Shown: positions 47,090 to 55,955 of the stretch, one piece after another
Position numbering within the stretch: position 1 is the stretch's first letter
How the letters are laid out: each line of letters begins with the position of its first letter
Source of the DNA: an uncultured Pelagibacteraceae bacterium
Lineage (GTDB): Bacteria; Pseudomonadota; Alphaproteobacteria; Pelagibacterales; Pelagibacteraceae
NCBI GenBank assembly: GCA_902552345.1
Contig: CACDGO010000001.1
Coordinates: 186,001 to 250,000 of the forward strand
Length of the DNA: 64,000 bases
Direction: 5' to 3'
Translations under genes and position numbers: made by a program
Notes under the pieces: generated by a model
The model's input: the letters and a program-made list of their open reading frames with translations, nothing else
Told to the model about the DNA's origin: nothing
The model's database searches: none

Positions 47090-47554
47090 ATGATGTTTTT
47101 ATCAAGTTACGAAAACAAAATAGACAAGAAAGGTCGAGTTTCAGTGCCAGCAGCATTTAGATCTAACTTGAACTCTATGGGTTATAACGGTTTTGTTACT
47201 TATCCATCATTTAATCACCCTGCTCTTGAAGCCTGCTCCCAAGAAAGAGTAGAACAATTATCAAATACTATTGACTCTCTCAATCCATTTGAGGAAAAAA
47301 GAGATTATTTTGCAACATCAGTTTTGTCAGAAAGTGAAAATTTACAATTTGACACTGAAGGCAGAGTTTCTATTTCAGAAAAACTATTAAAACATGCAAA
47401 AATTAAAAATAATGTTTTATTTGTTGGGTTAGGTAAAACTTTTCAAATTTGGGAACCTAAAAATTTTGAAAAATTTAAAGCTTTTGCTAGAAAAAAAGCT
47501 TTTCAAAATAGATCAAATTTAAAATGGGAAAACAATCAGAAAGGAGAAAAGTGA
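47090..47554 (+). CDS. mraZ: Transcriptional regulator MraZ
   Basis: 154 aa. Two AbrB-like MraZ repeats, each with the D-x3-R motif: DKKGRVSVPAAFR (about 12-24) and DTEGRVSISEKLL (about 88-100). MraZ represses its own dcw operon by binding TGGG repeats upstream; those repeats are present. Start ATG at 47090, or 47093 which gives MFLSSYEN, the more typical start; AAAGGA precedes both. Its stop overlaps the ftsZ ATG (TGATG). Confidence 0.95.
   Translation: MMFLSSYENKIDKKGRVSVPAAFRSNLNSMGYNGFVTYPSFNHPALEACSQERVEQLSNTIDSLNPFEEKRDYFATSVLSESENLQFDTEGRVSISEKLLKHAKIKNNVLFVGLGKTFQIWEPKNFEKFKAFARKKAFQNRSNLKWENNQKGEK
47541..47546 (+). promoter_or_regulatory. Strong Shine-Dalgarno AAGGAG of ftsZ
   Basis: AAGGAG sits 7 nt before the ATG at 47554, inside the 3' end of mraZ. 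It fixes the ftsZ start at that ATG instead of the upstream ATG at 47524 used by the ORF track, and suggests efficient re-initiation after mraZ. Confidence 0.75.
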
Positions 47555-49050
47555 TGAGTATAAATGTTGGAGGCGGAGAATTGAGAGAATTAAAACCAAG
47601 GATTTTGGTAATTGGTGTGGGAGGTGCTGGTGGCAATGCTATAAACGCTATGATCGAGGCCGGCATGCAAGGTGTAGAGTTTGTTGCAGTCAACACAGAT
47701 GCCCAGGATTTAAAAATGAGTAAAGCAGATGCAAAAATACAAATAGGTATGAATTTAACTAAAGGACTTGGTGCTGGAGCTAAGAATGACATTGGTCAAG
47801 CAGCAGCGGATGAGTCTATAAATGAAATAGTAAACTATATTCAGGGAAGCAACATGGTATTTATTGCATCAGGAATGGGTGGTGGAACTGGTACAGGAGC
47901 CTCTCATGTCATTGCAAAGGCTGCAAGAGAAATGAATATTCTAACTGTAGGTGTAACTACACTACCGTTTTCTTATGAAGGGCCGAAGAGAATGAGGAGA
48001 GCAGTAACCGGACTTGAAGAATTAAAAAAATACTTAGACACTACTATTGTAGTTCCAAATCAAAATCTTTTTAAAATTGCAAATGAACTAACAGGTTTTG
48101 AAGAGTCTTTTAGTCTATCTAACGATGTGCTTAAACATGGTGTTCAAAGTATTACTGACCTGATGGTAAGACCTGGCATGATAAATTTAGATTTTGCAGA
48201 CGTTGAAACGGTCATGAGTTCTAGTGGAAAAGCAATGATGGGAACTGGTGAAGCCGAGGGTGATAACAGAGCCATGGCAGCTACAGAATTAGCTCTCAAT
48301 AATCCATTAATTGATGAATACACGTTACAGGGAGCTAAAGGTTTACTTGTAAATATTACAGGAGCAAGTGATATTAAACTTTTCGAAGTTGATGCTGCTG
48401 TAAATAAAATAAGAGCCGAAGTTGATCCGGAAGCAGAACTTATATTTGGAGCTATAAAAGATGAAAATATGAATGGAAAAATTCGTGTTTCAATTGTTGC
48501 AACTTCTCTGAAAGGATCATCAATTTCTCCCGAATCTAAACCAGTTTTCAACGTTGTCAATGGGTCTAATGATAAACAAACTTACTTATCAGATCATCTT
48601 TTTTCAAAAAGTAATTTTGAGCAAAACGTGGTTAATTCTATAGACGGTGCAACTGCGTTAAAATTAGATGAAAGTTATGCGATAAAAAATAATGATGAAC
48701 AAAATGCTCTGATAGAACGTTATGAAAATGAAGAGGAAAGACAGTTGTCCGATAATGTATCTTTATCTAGTCATAAAGATGAAATTCCGACTGGAGTATC
48801 TATTGAAAGTGCATCTTATATAGAAAACAATAAAGAATCAAAGACTGATGATTATACACAAGATGAAATTTTAAGTGGTAACTCAGAGGAAGAATACACT
48901 CCTAAACTTTTTTCTGAGGATCAAAATCATGAAGATGAAATTTCTAAAATTAAAGATGAGAGAAACGAAACAGATCGTTTATTTGATCAAGATACAAACG
49001 AGGATGAAGATTTTGAAATTCCTGCATTTTTAAGAAGACAAAAGTTTTAA
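47554..49050 (+). CDS. ftsZ: Cell division GTPase FtsZ
   Basis: 498 aa from ATG 47554. It is the tubulin homologue that builds the Z-ring. The tubulin signature GMGGGTGTGAS begins at residue 107; GVGGAGGNAI (about 21), GPKRMRRAVTG and the T7 synergy loop NLDFADVETVM follow. A long acidic linker (about 330-480) ends in the conserved tail EIPAFLRRQ that binds FtsA and other partners. Position is unusual: directly after mraZ (TGATG overlap) and before rsmH, rather than after ftsA. Confidence 0.97.
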   Translation: MSINVGGGELRELKPRILVIGVGGAGGNAINAMIEAGMQGVEFVAVNTDAQDLKMSKADAKIQIGMNLTKGLGAGAKNDIGQAAADESINEIVNYIQGSNMVFIASGMGGGTGTGASHVIAKAAREMNILTVGVTTLPFSYEGPKRMRRAVTGLEELKKYLDTTIVVPNQNLFKIANELTGFEESFSLSNDVLKHGVQSITDLMVRPGMINLDFADVETVMSSSGKAMMGTGEAEGDNRAMAATELALNNPLIDEYTLQGAKGLLVNITGASDIKLFEVDAAVNKIRAEVDPEAELIFGAIKDENMNGKIRVSIVATSLKGSSISPESKPVFNVVNGSNDKQTYLSDHLFSKSNFEQNVVNSIDGATALKLDESYAIKNNDEQNALIERYENEEERQLSDNVSLSSHKDEIPTGVSIESASYIENNKESKTDDYTQDEILSGNSEEEYTPKLFSEDQNHEDEISKIKDERNETDRLFDQDTNEDEDFEIPAFLRRQKF

Positions 49051-49068
49051 TGATCAAATTAAATATTA

Positions 49069-50079
49069 ATGAAAACTCAACCATCATCACAGGATTTTTC
49101 TCATTTTCCAGTGATGTTGAGCGAAGTCATTCAAATCTCTTCACCAAAAAATGGAGGAATGCATCTTGATTGTACTTTTGGTGGAGGCGGGTATTCCAAA
49201 GAATTTTTAAAATTTCAAAATACAAGAGTGATTGCAATTGATAGAGATAACGCTGTTGTCTCTATTGCTAATAAATTACAAAAAAAATTTCAAAAAAGAT
49301 TCAAATTTTTCAGACTAAAATTTAGTCAAATAGATAAAATTTTAACTAGGGATTTTGATACTATAGTTTTTGATCTTGGTCTTTCTTCTATACAACTTAA
49401 TAATCTTAAAAGAGGTTTTTCTTTTAAGTCAAAGGACAGTCTAGATATGACGATGGGTCTTTCTGATATATCAGCACAAGACGTTATAAATAATCTTAGT
49501 GAGGAAAAATTAAAATTGATTATAAAAATTTTGGGAGAGGAAAAAGATGCATCAAAAATAGCAAAAAATATAGCCACTGCTAGATTGGAAAAAAAAATTA
49601 CAAGAGTAGATGAGCTTGTAAAAATAATCGAAAGAAGTAAAAAAAAGAAATTTACTCAAAAAATTAATCCTAGTACAAAAACTTTTCAAGCATTAAGAAT
49701 TTTTGTTAACAAGGAAGTAACAGAACTTGTAAAAGGAATTACAAATGCAAGCAAGTTATTAAAACCTGGAGGAAAAATTATAGTTGTAAGTTTTCACTCC
49801 ATAGAGGACAAAGTTATAAAATATTTTTTTAATAATTATTCTTCAAATAAGTCAAGACCCTCAAGATATTTACCAGAAAACTTGAATGATAATCATTTTT
49901 TATTTGAAAAATATAATAGAAAAGTTTTTAAACCTTCTTCTAATGAAGTTTCAATAAACTATGCCTCACGATCGGCTAAATTAAGATTTGCTATAAGAAG
50001 TAAAAATAATTTCATCAAACCAACTGACTTATTTAAAAAGTTTAGAAAATTTTTAGAAATCGAGGCTATCAATGTTTAA
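49069..50079 (+). CDS. rsmH: 16S rRNA m4C1402 methyltransferase RsmH (MraW)
   Basis: 336 aa. The N-terminal HFPVMLSEVI and SAM-binding LDCTFGGGGYSKEFL are typical, as are FDLGLSSIQLNN, RGFSFKSKDSLDMTM and the C-terminal VVSFHSIEDKVIKYFF. It methylates N4 of C1402 in the 16S rRNA P-site. Start ATG at 49069, 18 bp after ftsZ; it overlaps ftsL by 8 bp. Confidence 0.96.
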   Translation: MKTQPSSQDFSHFPVMLSEVIQISSPKNGGMHLDCTFGGGGYSKEFLKFQNTRVIAIDRDNAVVSIANKLQKKFQKRFKFFRLKFSQIDKILTRDFDTIVFDLGLSSIQLNNLKRGFSFKSKDSLDMTMGLSDISAQDVINNLSEEKLKLIIKILGEEKDASKIAKNIATARLEKKITRVDELVKIIERSKKKKFTQKINPSTKTFQALRIFVNKEVTELVKGITNASKLLKPGGKIIVVSFHSIEDKVIKYFFNNYSSNKSRPSRYLPENLNDNHFLFEKYNRKVFKPSSNEVSINYASRSAKLRFAIRSKNNFIKPTDLFKKFRKFLEIEAINV

Positions 50080-50410
50080 ATTGAGAATATTCATCTCTAT
50101 TATCACTTTTTCTTCACTAATGATATTTACTTCTTTTATAAAAAATCAAACTCGAGAAATAGAGAAGAATATTTCAAATTTAAATAAAGAAATTTTAATC
50201 AAAGAAAAAGACCTAAATGAATCAGAATTGGATTTCTCATATTTAACTTCACCTGCTGTCATCCAAAGTAAAATTGAACATTTAGATAACGAAAATTATT
50301 TGATTATGGAATATTCAAAAATATATTTGAGTCTTTCAGATTTTACAAATGTGGAACATAAGTATGCGATCCAGGAAAATAAAAATGAGAAAAAAACAGA
50401 AAAAAATTAA
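50072..50410 (+). CDS. ftsL: FtsL-like division protein
   Basis: 112 aa. One membrane helix near the N-terminus (IFISIITFSSLMIFTSFI) is followed by a coiled coil (REIEKNISNLNKEILIKEKDLNESELDFSYL, quoted in part), the FtsL architecture. Sequence conservation is low, as usual for FtsL, so identity rests on position between rsmH and ftsI and on topology. FtsL joins FtsB and FtsQ to activate FtsWI. Confidence 0.78.
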   Translation: MFKLRIFISIITFSSLMIFTSFIKNQTREIEKNISNLNKEILIKEKDLNESELDFSYLTSPAVIQSKIEHLDNENYLIMEYSKIYLSLSDFTNVEHKYAIQENKNEKKTEKN

Positions 50411-52112
50411 AAATCTTGATATAAATCAAACTAGTTTTTATTTTGAAGATTATTTAGAGACAAATAAAAAAAATAAATCTCTACATAAAAATAAGTTATT
50501 CCAGGACAGAATATATCTACTATTTTTTTTATTTTTTTCACTCATTTTTATATTTAGTATAAGAATAATTCATGTCTCTTTAAACAAAATTCAAATTTTT
50601 AGTCATGAAAGTATATCAAAAAAAAATAATCTACTTAGGAGAGATATTGTTGATCGACATGGAGAATTAATTTCACGAAATATAAAATCATTTCATGCTG
50701 CAATTAATCCTAAGTACATAAAAAACAAAAATAATTTTTTATTAAAATTAAGAATTAATTTTCCAGATCTTCCATTCAGAAAAATTGAAAACAATTTAAA
50801 TAAAGGAAAATATTTTTATCTAAAGAAACGAATTACTCAATTTGAGAAAGAAAAGTTATGGGCTTTAGGTGAAAAAGGTATTATTTTTGAACCATTCCAA
50901 ACTAGAGTATATACACACTCAAATTTGTATAGTCATATTATTGGTCAAGTTGATTATGATAATTATGGCATTTCAGGAATAGAAAAATATCTTGACAAAG
51001 AGCTTCGAGATAAAAATTTGACTAATTTCCCAATAGTTTTAACTTTAGATACAAATATTCAACACCTGATTAACCAAGAACTTAATAAAGCTCTTTTAAC
51101 TTTTAAAGCAACCGGCGGCGCATCGCTTTTAATGGATGTAAATAATGGAGACATCTTATCTTTAGTATCCCTGCCAAATTATGACATAAATTTAAGATCT
51201 GATGTAAAAGATATTAAGTATATGAATAAGATTTCGAAAGGTGTTTACGAGTTAGGCTCAATTTTTAAAACATTCACCGTCGCTTTAGCTCTGGACAATG
51301 ATATTGTTACACCTAAGACAATAATAAAAAATTTACCTCAATCTGTAAGTTGTTCAAAATATGAAATTTCAGATATTAAAAATTTTCCAAAGAATTTGTC
51401 AGTCGAGGATATTTTGGTTAGGTCCTCAAATATTGGAACATTGCTTATTGCAAGAAAAATTGGAGAGGAAAAATATAAAAAGTTTATCAATGATGCCAAA
51501 TTACTTAAAAGTCCTGAAATTCAGTTAGAGGAAGTGGGAAATCCAATAAATTTTGATTGGAACAGATGTAAATTAGAAACTGTTTCATATGGACATGGTA
51601 TTACTACAACACCATTGCAGGCCGCAACAGTTTATGCATCCTTAACTAATGGTGGAAAATTAATTAGACCAAACCTAATTAAAGGCAAAAATGAGCTAAA
51701 TTTTGAAAGAATAGTTTCTAAAAAAACTAGTAAACAAATTAATGATATTTTAAGAAAAGTAGTTACTGAAGAAGAAGGAACCGCTAGTTTAGCCGATGTT
51801 TTCGGTTATAATGTTGGAGGAAAAACAGGAACTTCTGAAAACTATCATAATAAAAAAGAAAATTTGAATACTTTTATATCTGTTTTTCCATCACAAAACC
51901 CTAAATATGTTTTGTTAGTAATGCTTGAAAATCCACAAGTTGCAGAAGATTTAATCTATGATTATAGAGGGTTGAAAATAAAAGCCTCTAGGAATGAGGC
52001 TGGATGGAATTCAGTCTATGTATCAGGCAAAATAATAAAAAAAATTGGACCAATTTTAGCCATAAAAGATAAAGATTTTAATAGTCAATATGTTGCTGAA
52101 AAAGTTAATTAA
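50385..52112 (+). CDS. ftsI: Septal peptidoglycan transpeptidase FtsI (PBP3)
   Basis: 575 aa from the ATG at 50385; the track's start at 50349 would deepen the ftsL overlap to 62 bp without adding conserved sequence. One N-terminal membrane helix, a PBP dimerisation domain, then the transpeptidase with the SxxK active Ser (GSIFKTFT), SxN (RSSNIGT) and KTGT (GGKTGTSE). It cross-links septal wall and partners with FtsW. It overlaps the murE/F gene by 23 bp. Confidence 0.95.
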   Translation: MRKKQKKIKNLDINQTSFYFEDYLETNKKNKSLHKNKLFQDRIYLLFFLFFSLIFIFSIRIIHVSLNKIQIFSHESISKKNNLLRRDIVDRHGELISRNIKSFHAAINPKYIKNKNNFLLKLRINFPDLPFRKIENNLNKGKYFYLKKRITQFEKEKLWALGEKGIIFEPFQTRVYTHSNLYSHIIGQVDYDNYGISGIEKYLDKELRDKNLTNFPIVLTLDTNIQHLINQELNKALLTFKATGGASLLMDVNNGDILSLVSLPNYDINLRSDVKDIKYMNKISKGVYELGSIFKTFTVALALDNDIVTPKTIIKNLPQSVSCSKYEISDIKNFPKNLSVEDILVRSSNIGTLLIARKIGEEKYKKFINDAKLLKSPEIQLEEVGNPINFDWNRCKLETVSYGHGITTTPLQAATVYASLTNGGKLIRPNLIKGKNELNFERIVSKKTSKQINDILRKVVTEEEGTASLADVFGYNVGGKTGTSENYHNKKENLNTFISVFPSQNPKYVLLVMLENPQVAEDLIYDYRGLKIKASRNEAGWNSVYVSGKIIKKIGPILAIKDKDFNSQYVAEKVN

Positions 52113-54867
52113 AAATATTCCATTAGATAAAAAAAAAATTAAAATAAATGGTTTAGCAATTAATAGTAAAAAAGTTCAAAAAGGATATATTTTTTTTGCA
52201 ATAAAAGGCCATAATAATAATGGTGAAAAATTTATTAAAGAAGCAATTAAAAAAGGGGCCTCTGTAATAGTATGTTCAAAAAGTTGTAAATATTTTAATA
52301 AAAGTATTGTCACAATTAAGACATCTAATGTAAGATATTTGTTAAGTGAAATATCATCAAAATTTTTTAATTTAAAACCTAAAAATATAATAGCTGTGAC
52401 TGGAACTAATGGCAAAACTTCAGTAGCAGATTTATTTTATCAAATTTTGTTGATAAACAAGGTACCTGTAGCATCAATCGGTACCCTTGGAATTAAGTTT
52501 AAAAAAAAAATAATTAAATCTAATTTAACTTCACCTGACACGATTTTTCTTCATCAAACTCTTGAAAAAATAAAAAAAGAGGGTATCGATAACGTCATCA
52601 TCGAAACTTCTAGCCATGGATTAATCCAACATAGAATTGATCATATAAATTTTAATGCAGGTATTTTCACTAATCTCAGCCAAGATCATTTAGATTATCA
52701 CAAATCAATGCGTTCCTACCTTAAGGCAAAAATGATTTTATTTAACAAAATAATAACAAAAAAAAAGATAATAATAACTGACAAAACACTGAAACAGTAT
52801 GAGCTTTTAAAAAGGATTTCTGAAAAAAGACAATTACAACTAGTCGATATTAGTTTAATTGAAAAAAAATTAATTAAGAATAAGAATATTAAATTTAAAA
52901 ATTTCCAAATAAAGAACCTTTCTATGGCTATTGCAGCTGCAAAGTTATGCAATTTAAAAGAAAAAAAAATTTTTCGTTCAATAAATAAAATTAAAGATGT
53001 AGATGGTAGATTAGAACTAGTCAAAATATTTAGCAACAATGTCAGTGTCTATGTTGACTTTGCTCACACACCTGATGCGCTTCTTAAATCTATTACAGCA
53101 CTTAAAGACTCAGATAATAAAGATGTATCAATTATCTTTGGTTGCGGCGGTAATCGTGACTTTAAAAAAAGACCCTTAATGGGAAAAATAGCTAGTCAAA
53201 ATTGTAAAAATATTTACGTAACTGATGACAATCCAAGAGATGAAAAACCTGAGAAGATAAGAAATGAAATTATTAAAGTCATTAAAAATAAAAATTGCTT
53301 TAACATTAAAGATAGATCAATTGCTATTAAGACGGCAATAATTAATGCTGAACCAAATGAAAAAATTTTAATTGCTGGTAAAGGACATGAGAGTCAACAA
53401 ATATATAAAAAAAAAACAATTTCGATTTCAGATAAAAAAATTGTTAGTAATTTTAATTATAAAAATAAAAAATTATCAAATAAACAATTAACTTTTCTAC
53501 AAAATAAAAAGATTTTCAAACAAATAAAAAAAAATACAAAGATAGAAGATTTCCATGGTCTTGCGATTGACTCTAGATTAGTGAAAAAAAATAATTTATT
53601 CTTAACAATTAAAGGTAAAAACCATGACGGATCAAACTTCATCTCTTCTGCACTTGACAAGGGAGCAAAACATATTGTTTCATCGAAGAAATTAAAAAAA
53701 TATAAAAATAAGATCATTAAAGTAAAAAACGAAATAAAATTCTTAAATAGTTTTGCTAAAAAAAAAAGGGATATCTCTCGAGCTAAAATATTTGCTGTTA
53801 CCGGTAGTGCTGGCAAAACTTCTTTAAAGGATTTGATAAAAGGACTATTGCAACACTATGGAGAAACACAAAGTTCCCCTAAATCATACAATAATCACTT
53901 TGGAGTGCCACTTAGTCTGTCAGAATTAAGTGTAGGTCACAAATATGGAGTATTTGAAGTAGGTATGAGCAAACCTGGTGAAATTAATAATTTAAGTAAA
54001 TTAATAAAACCAGATATTGCTATTATAACAAACATTGGAGAGGCTCACATTGAAAATTTCAAAAGCCTTAAGGGTATCGCAGATGCTAAAGGAGAAATCA
54101 TTAATAATGTAAATAAAAATGGAACTATAATTTTAAATAAAGACGATAAATACTTTAATCATTTGAAAAAGAAGGCAAAATTAAAAAATCTAAATATTGT
54201 TTCATTCGGCCTTAGTAAAAAATCTGAAGTTTTCCCAATTAACTTTAACAATAAAAGTAGTAATCTTTATAGAATAAGAGTAAAAGATCAAATTTTAAGT
54301 CTTAAACTAAAGAATCTTAATATATACAATGTCTTATCATCCCTCGCTTTATTGAAAACATTAAATCTTAACTTAAACGAAGTTGTAAATTTTTTAAGCA
54401 ATTATAAATCTGGAGAGGGACGAGGAAGAGTGCACAATGTCAAAAGATACGGAAAATTGTTTAAATTTATCGATGAGAGTTACAATGCCAATCCTCTGTC
54501 TGTAAAAACAGCAATTAATAATTTCAGAAAAATAAAGAAAAAAAATTTTAAAAAATATTTGTTTCTTGGAGATATGCTTGAGCTAGGTAAAAAATCCTAC
54601 TCTCTTCACAAAAGTTTATCAAAAGTTATTAACAATTCTGATATAGACAAAGTCTTTATTAAAGGTGATAAATCTCTCATCACATATAGGAATTTAGATA
54701 AAATTAAGCGTGGAAATATTTTTCAACAGGATGAAGATGTAGATTTTACTTTTAAAAGTATTATAGCTAATAATGATTATTTAATGATTAAAGGATCTAA
54801 TGCAACTGGTTTAAATAATTTAAGCAAAAAAATAATCAAAGGTAATCTAATTAAAAAAAGTAATTAA
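52090..54867 (+). CDS. murE/murF: Bifunctional MurE-MurF: mDAP ligase and D-Ala-D-Ala ligase fusion
   Basis: 925 aa in one uninterrupted frame. Residues about 1-455 are MurE: VTGTNGKTSVADLF (ATP loop), SSHGLIQHRID, YLKAK (carbamylated Lys) and DDNPRDE, the meso-diaminopimelate signature. Residues about 465-925 are MurF: FHGLAIDSRLVKKNNLF, AVTGSAGKTSLKDL, the NHFGVPLSL motif and ADAKGEI. The two catalyse successive additions of mDAP and D-Ala-D-Ala to the UDP-MurNAc peptide. No stop, start or frameshift is visible at the junction. Confidence 0.95.
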   Translation: MLLKKLIKNIPLDKKKIKINGLAINSKKVQKGYIFFAIKGHNNNGEKFIKEAIKKGASVIVCSKSCKYFNKSIVTIKTSNVRYLLSEISSKFFNLKPKNIIAVTGTNGKTSVADLFYQILLINKVPVASIGTLGIKFKKKIIKSNLTSPDTIFLHQTLEKIKKEGIDNVIIETSSHGLIQHRIDHINFNAGIFTNLSQDHLDYHKSMRSYLKAKMILFNKIITKKKIIITDKTLKQYELLKRISEKRQLQLVDISLIEKKLIKNKNIKFKNFQIKNLSMAIAAAKLCNLKEKKIFRSINKIKDVDGRLELVKIFSNNVSVYVDFAHTPDALLKSITALKDSDNKDVSIIFGCGGNRDFKKRPLMGKIASQNCKNIYVTDDNPRDEKPEKIRNEIIKVIKNKNCFNIKDRSIAIKTAIINAEPNEKILIAGKGHESQQIYKKKTISISDKKIVSNFNYKNKKLSNKQLTFLQNKKIFKQIKKNTKIEDFHGLAIDSRLVKKNNLFLTIKGKNHDGSNFISSALDKGAKHIVSSKKLKKYKNKIIKVKNEIKFLNSFAKKKRDISRAKIFAVTGSAGKTSLKDLIKGLLQHYGETQSSPKSYNNHFGVPLSLSELSVGHKYGVFEVGMSKPGEINNLSKLIKPDIAIITNIGEAHIENFKSLKGIADAKGEIINNVNKNGTIILNKDDKYFNHLKKKAKLKNLNIVSFGLSKKSEVFPINFNNKSSNLYRIRVKDQILSLKLKNLNIYNVLSSLALLKTLNLNLNEVVNFLSNYKSGEGRGRVHNVKRYGKLFKFIDESYNANPLSVKTAINNFRKIKKKNFKKYLFLGDMLELGKKSYSLHKSLSKVINNSDIDKVFIKGDKSLITYRNLDKIKRGNIFQQDEDVDFTFKSIIANNDYLMIKGSNATGLNNLSKKIIKGNLIKKSN

Positions 54868-55952
54868 TGTTATTTCATTTTTTCACATCATTGATTGATC
54901 AATATTCTTTTTTTAATGTTTTTAAGTATTTAACTTTTAGAACAGGATTATCAGTAATAACTTCTCTGATTGTTGTTTTTATCATTGGTGCACCTCTTAT
55001 AAAAATTTTCTCTGAAAAAATGATAACTGGACCTATCAGACAGGATGGTCCAATCGATCATATTGTAAAAAAATCTGGAACACCAACAATGGGAGGAGTT
55101 ATTATTATTATAGGTATTATCTTGAGTACGTTATTATGGGCAGATTTAACTAACATTTATGTTTGGACATTAATATTTGTTTCTTTAAGTCTTGGAGCAT
55201 TAGGACTCTTAGATGATATTTTAAAAATAAAATTGAAAAATTCCAGCGGTCTTAAATCAAGTTATAAATTCCTTGGGCAATTGATTATTGGGATGATTAC
55301 TTTATTAATTCTTATATATTATTCTGAGCACCAGTATCTTTATGAACTTTATTTTCCATTTTTTAAAAATTTTGTTTTACAAATGGGGTTACTTTTTATT
55401 CCTTTTGGTTTGTTTATAATTATTGGGGCATCAAATGCTGTAAACTTAACTGATGGTCTTGATGGACTTGCTACAGTGCCTGTAATGTTAGTTGCTTCAT
55501 CTTTCACTTTAATTTCATACGTGGTTGGAAACACCATTTTTTCTGAGTATCTTCAAATTCAATATATTCCTGATGTTGGCGAGCTCTCAATATTTTGTGG
55601 GTCTATAGTTGGAGCATGTCTAGGTTTTCTATGGTACAACGCCCCTCCTGCAAAAATATTTATGGGTGACACAGGATCATTATCTTTAGGCGGTTCCTTA
55701 GCAGCAATAGCTATAATCGTGAAACATGAGATAGTTTTAGGTATTATTGGTGGGCTTTTCGTTCTAGAAACAGTTTCAGTAATTATCCAAGTAATATCTT
55801 TCAAATTGACTGGAAAAAGAATATTTAAAATGGCTCCTATTCACCATCATTTTGAAAAAAAAGGGTGGGCAGAGTCAACGATAGTAATTCGTTTTTGGAT
55901 TATAGCAATAATCTTAGCATTGGTAGGACTAGCGACATTAAAACTAAGGTAA
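54867..55952 (+). CDS. mraY: Phospho-N-acetylmuramoyl-pentapeptide-transferase
   Basis: 361 aa with about ten membrane helices. It transfers phospho-MurNAc-pentapeptide to undecaprenyl phosphate (lipid I). Signatures are RQDGPIDHIVKKSGTPTMGG (about 55), GLLDDILK with the catalytic Asp pair, NAVNLTDGLDGLA (about 190), FMGDTGSLSLGG and the HHHFEKKGW motif near 325. Start ATG shares one base with the murE/F stop (TAATG). Confidence 0.97.
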   Translation: MLFHFFTSLIDQYSFFNVFKYLTFRTGLSVITSLIVVFIIGAPLIKIFSEKMITGPIRQDGPIDHIVKKSGTPTMGGVIIIIGIILSTLLWADLTNIYVWTLIFVSLSLGALGLLDDILKIKLKNSSGLKSSYKFLGQLIIGMITLLILIYYSEHQYLYELYFPFFKNFVLQMGLLFIPFGLFIIIGASNAVNLTDGLDGLATVPVMLVASSFTLISYVVGNTIFSEYLQIQYIPDVGELSIFCGSIVGACLGFLWYNAPPAKIFMGDTGSLSLGGSLAAIAIIVKHEIVLGIIGGLFVLETVSVIIQVISFKLTGKRIFKMAPIHHHFEKKGWAESTIVIRFWIIAIILALVGLATLKLR

Positions 55953-55955
55953 CAA

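Noticed and set aside
46972-47160. 62-aa plus-strand ORF upstream of mraZ
   Set aside because: It covers the promoter, the TGGG operator and the first codons of mraZ in another frame, and the peptide has no recognisable pattern.
47524-47553. Earlier ATG for ftsZ used by the ORF track
   Set aside because: No conserved residues in MGKQSERRKV, and AAGGAG plus TGATG coupling point to the ATG at 47554.
52716-53039. 107-aa minus-strand ORF inside murE/F, checked as a sign of a split gene
   Set aside because: It is antisense to an unbroken coding frame with full Mur ligase motifs on both sides.
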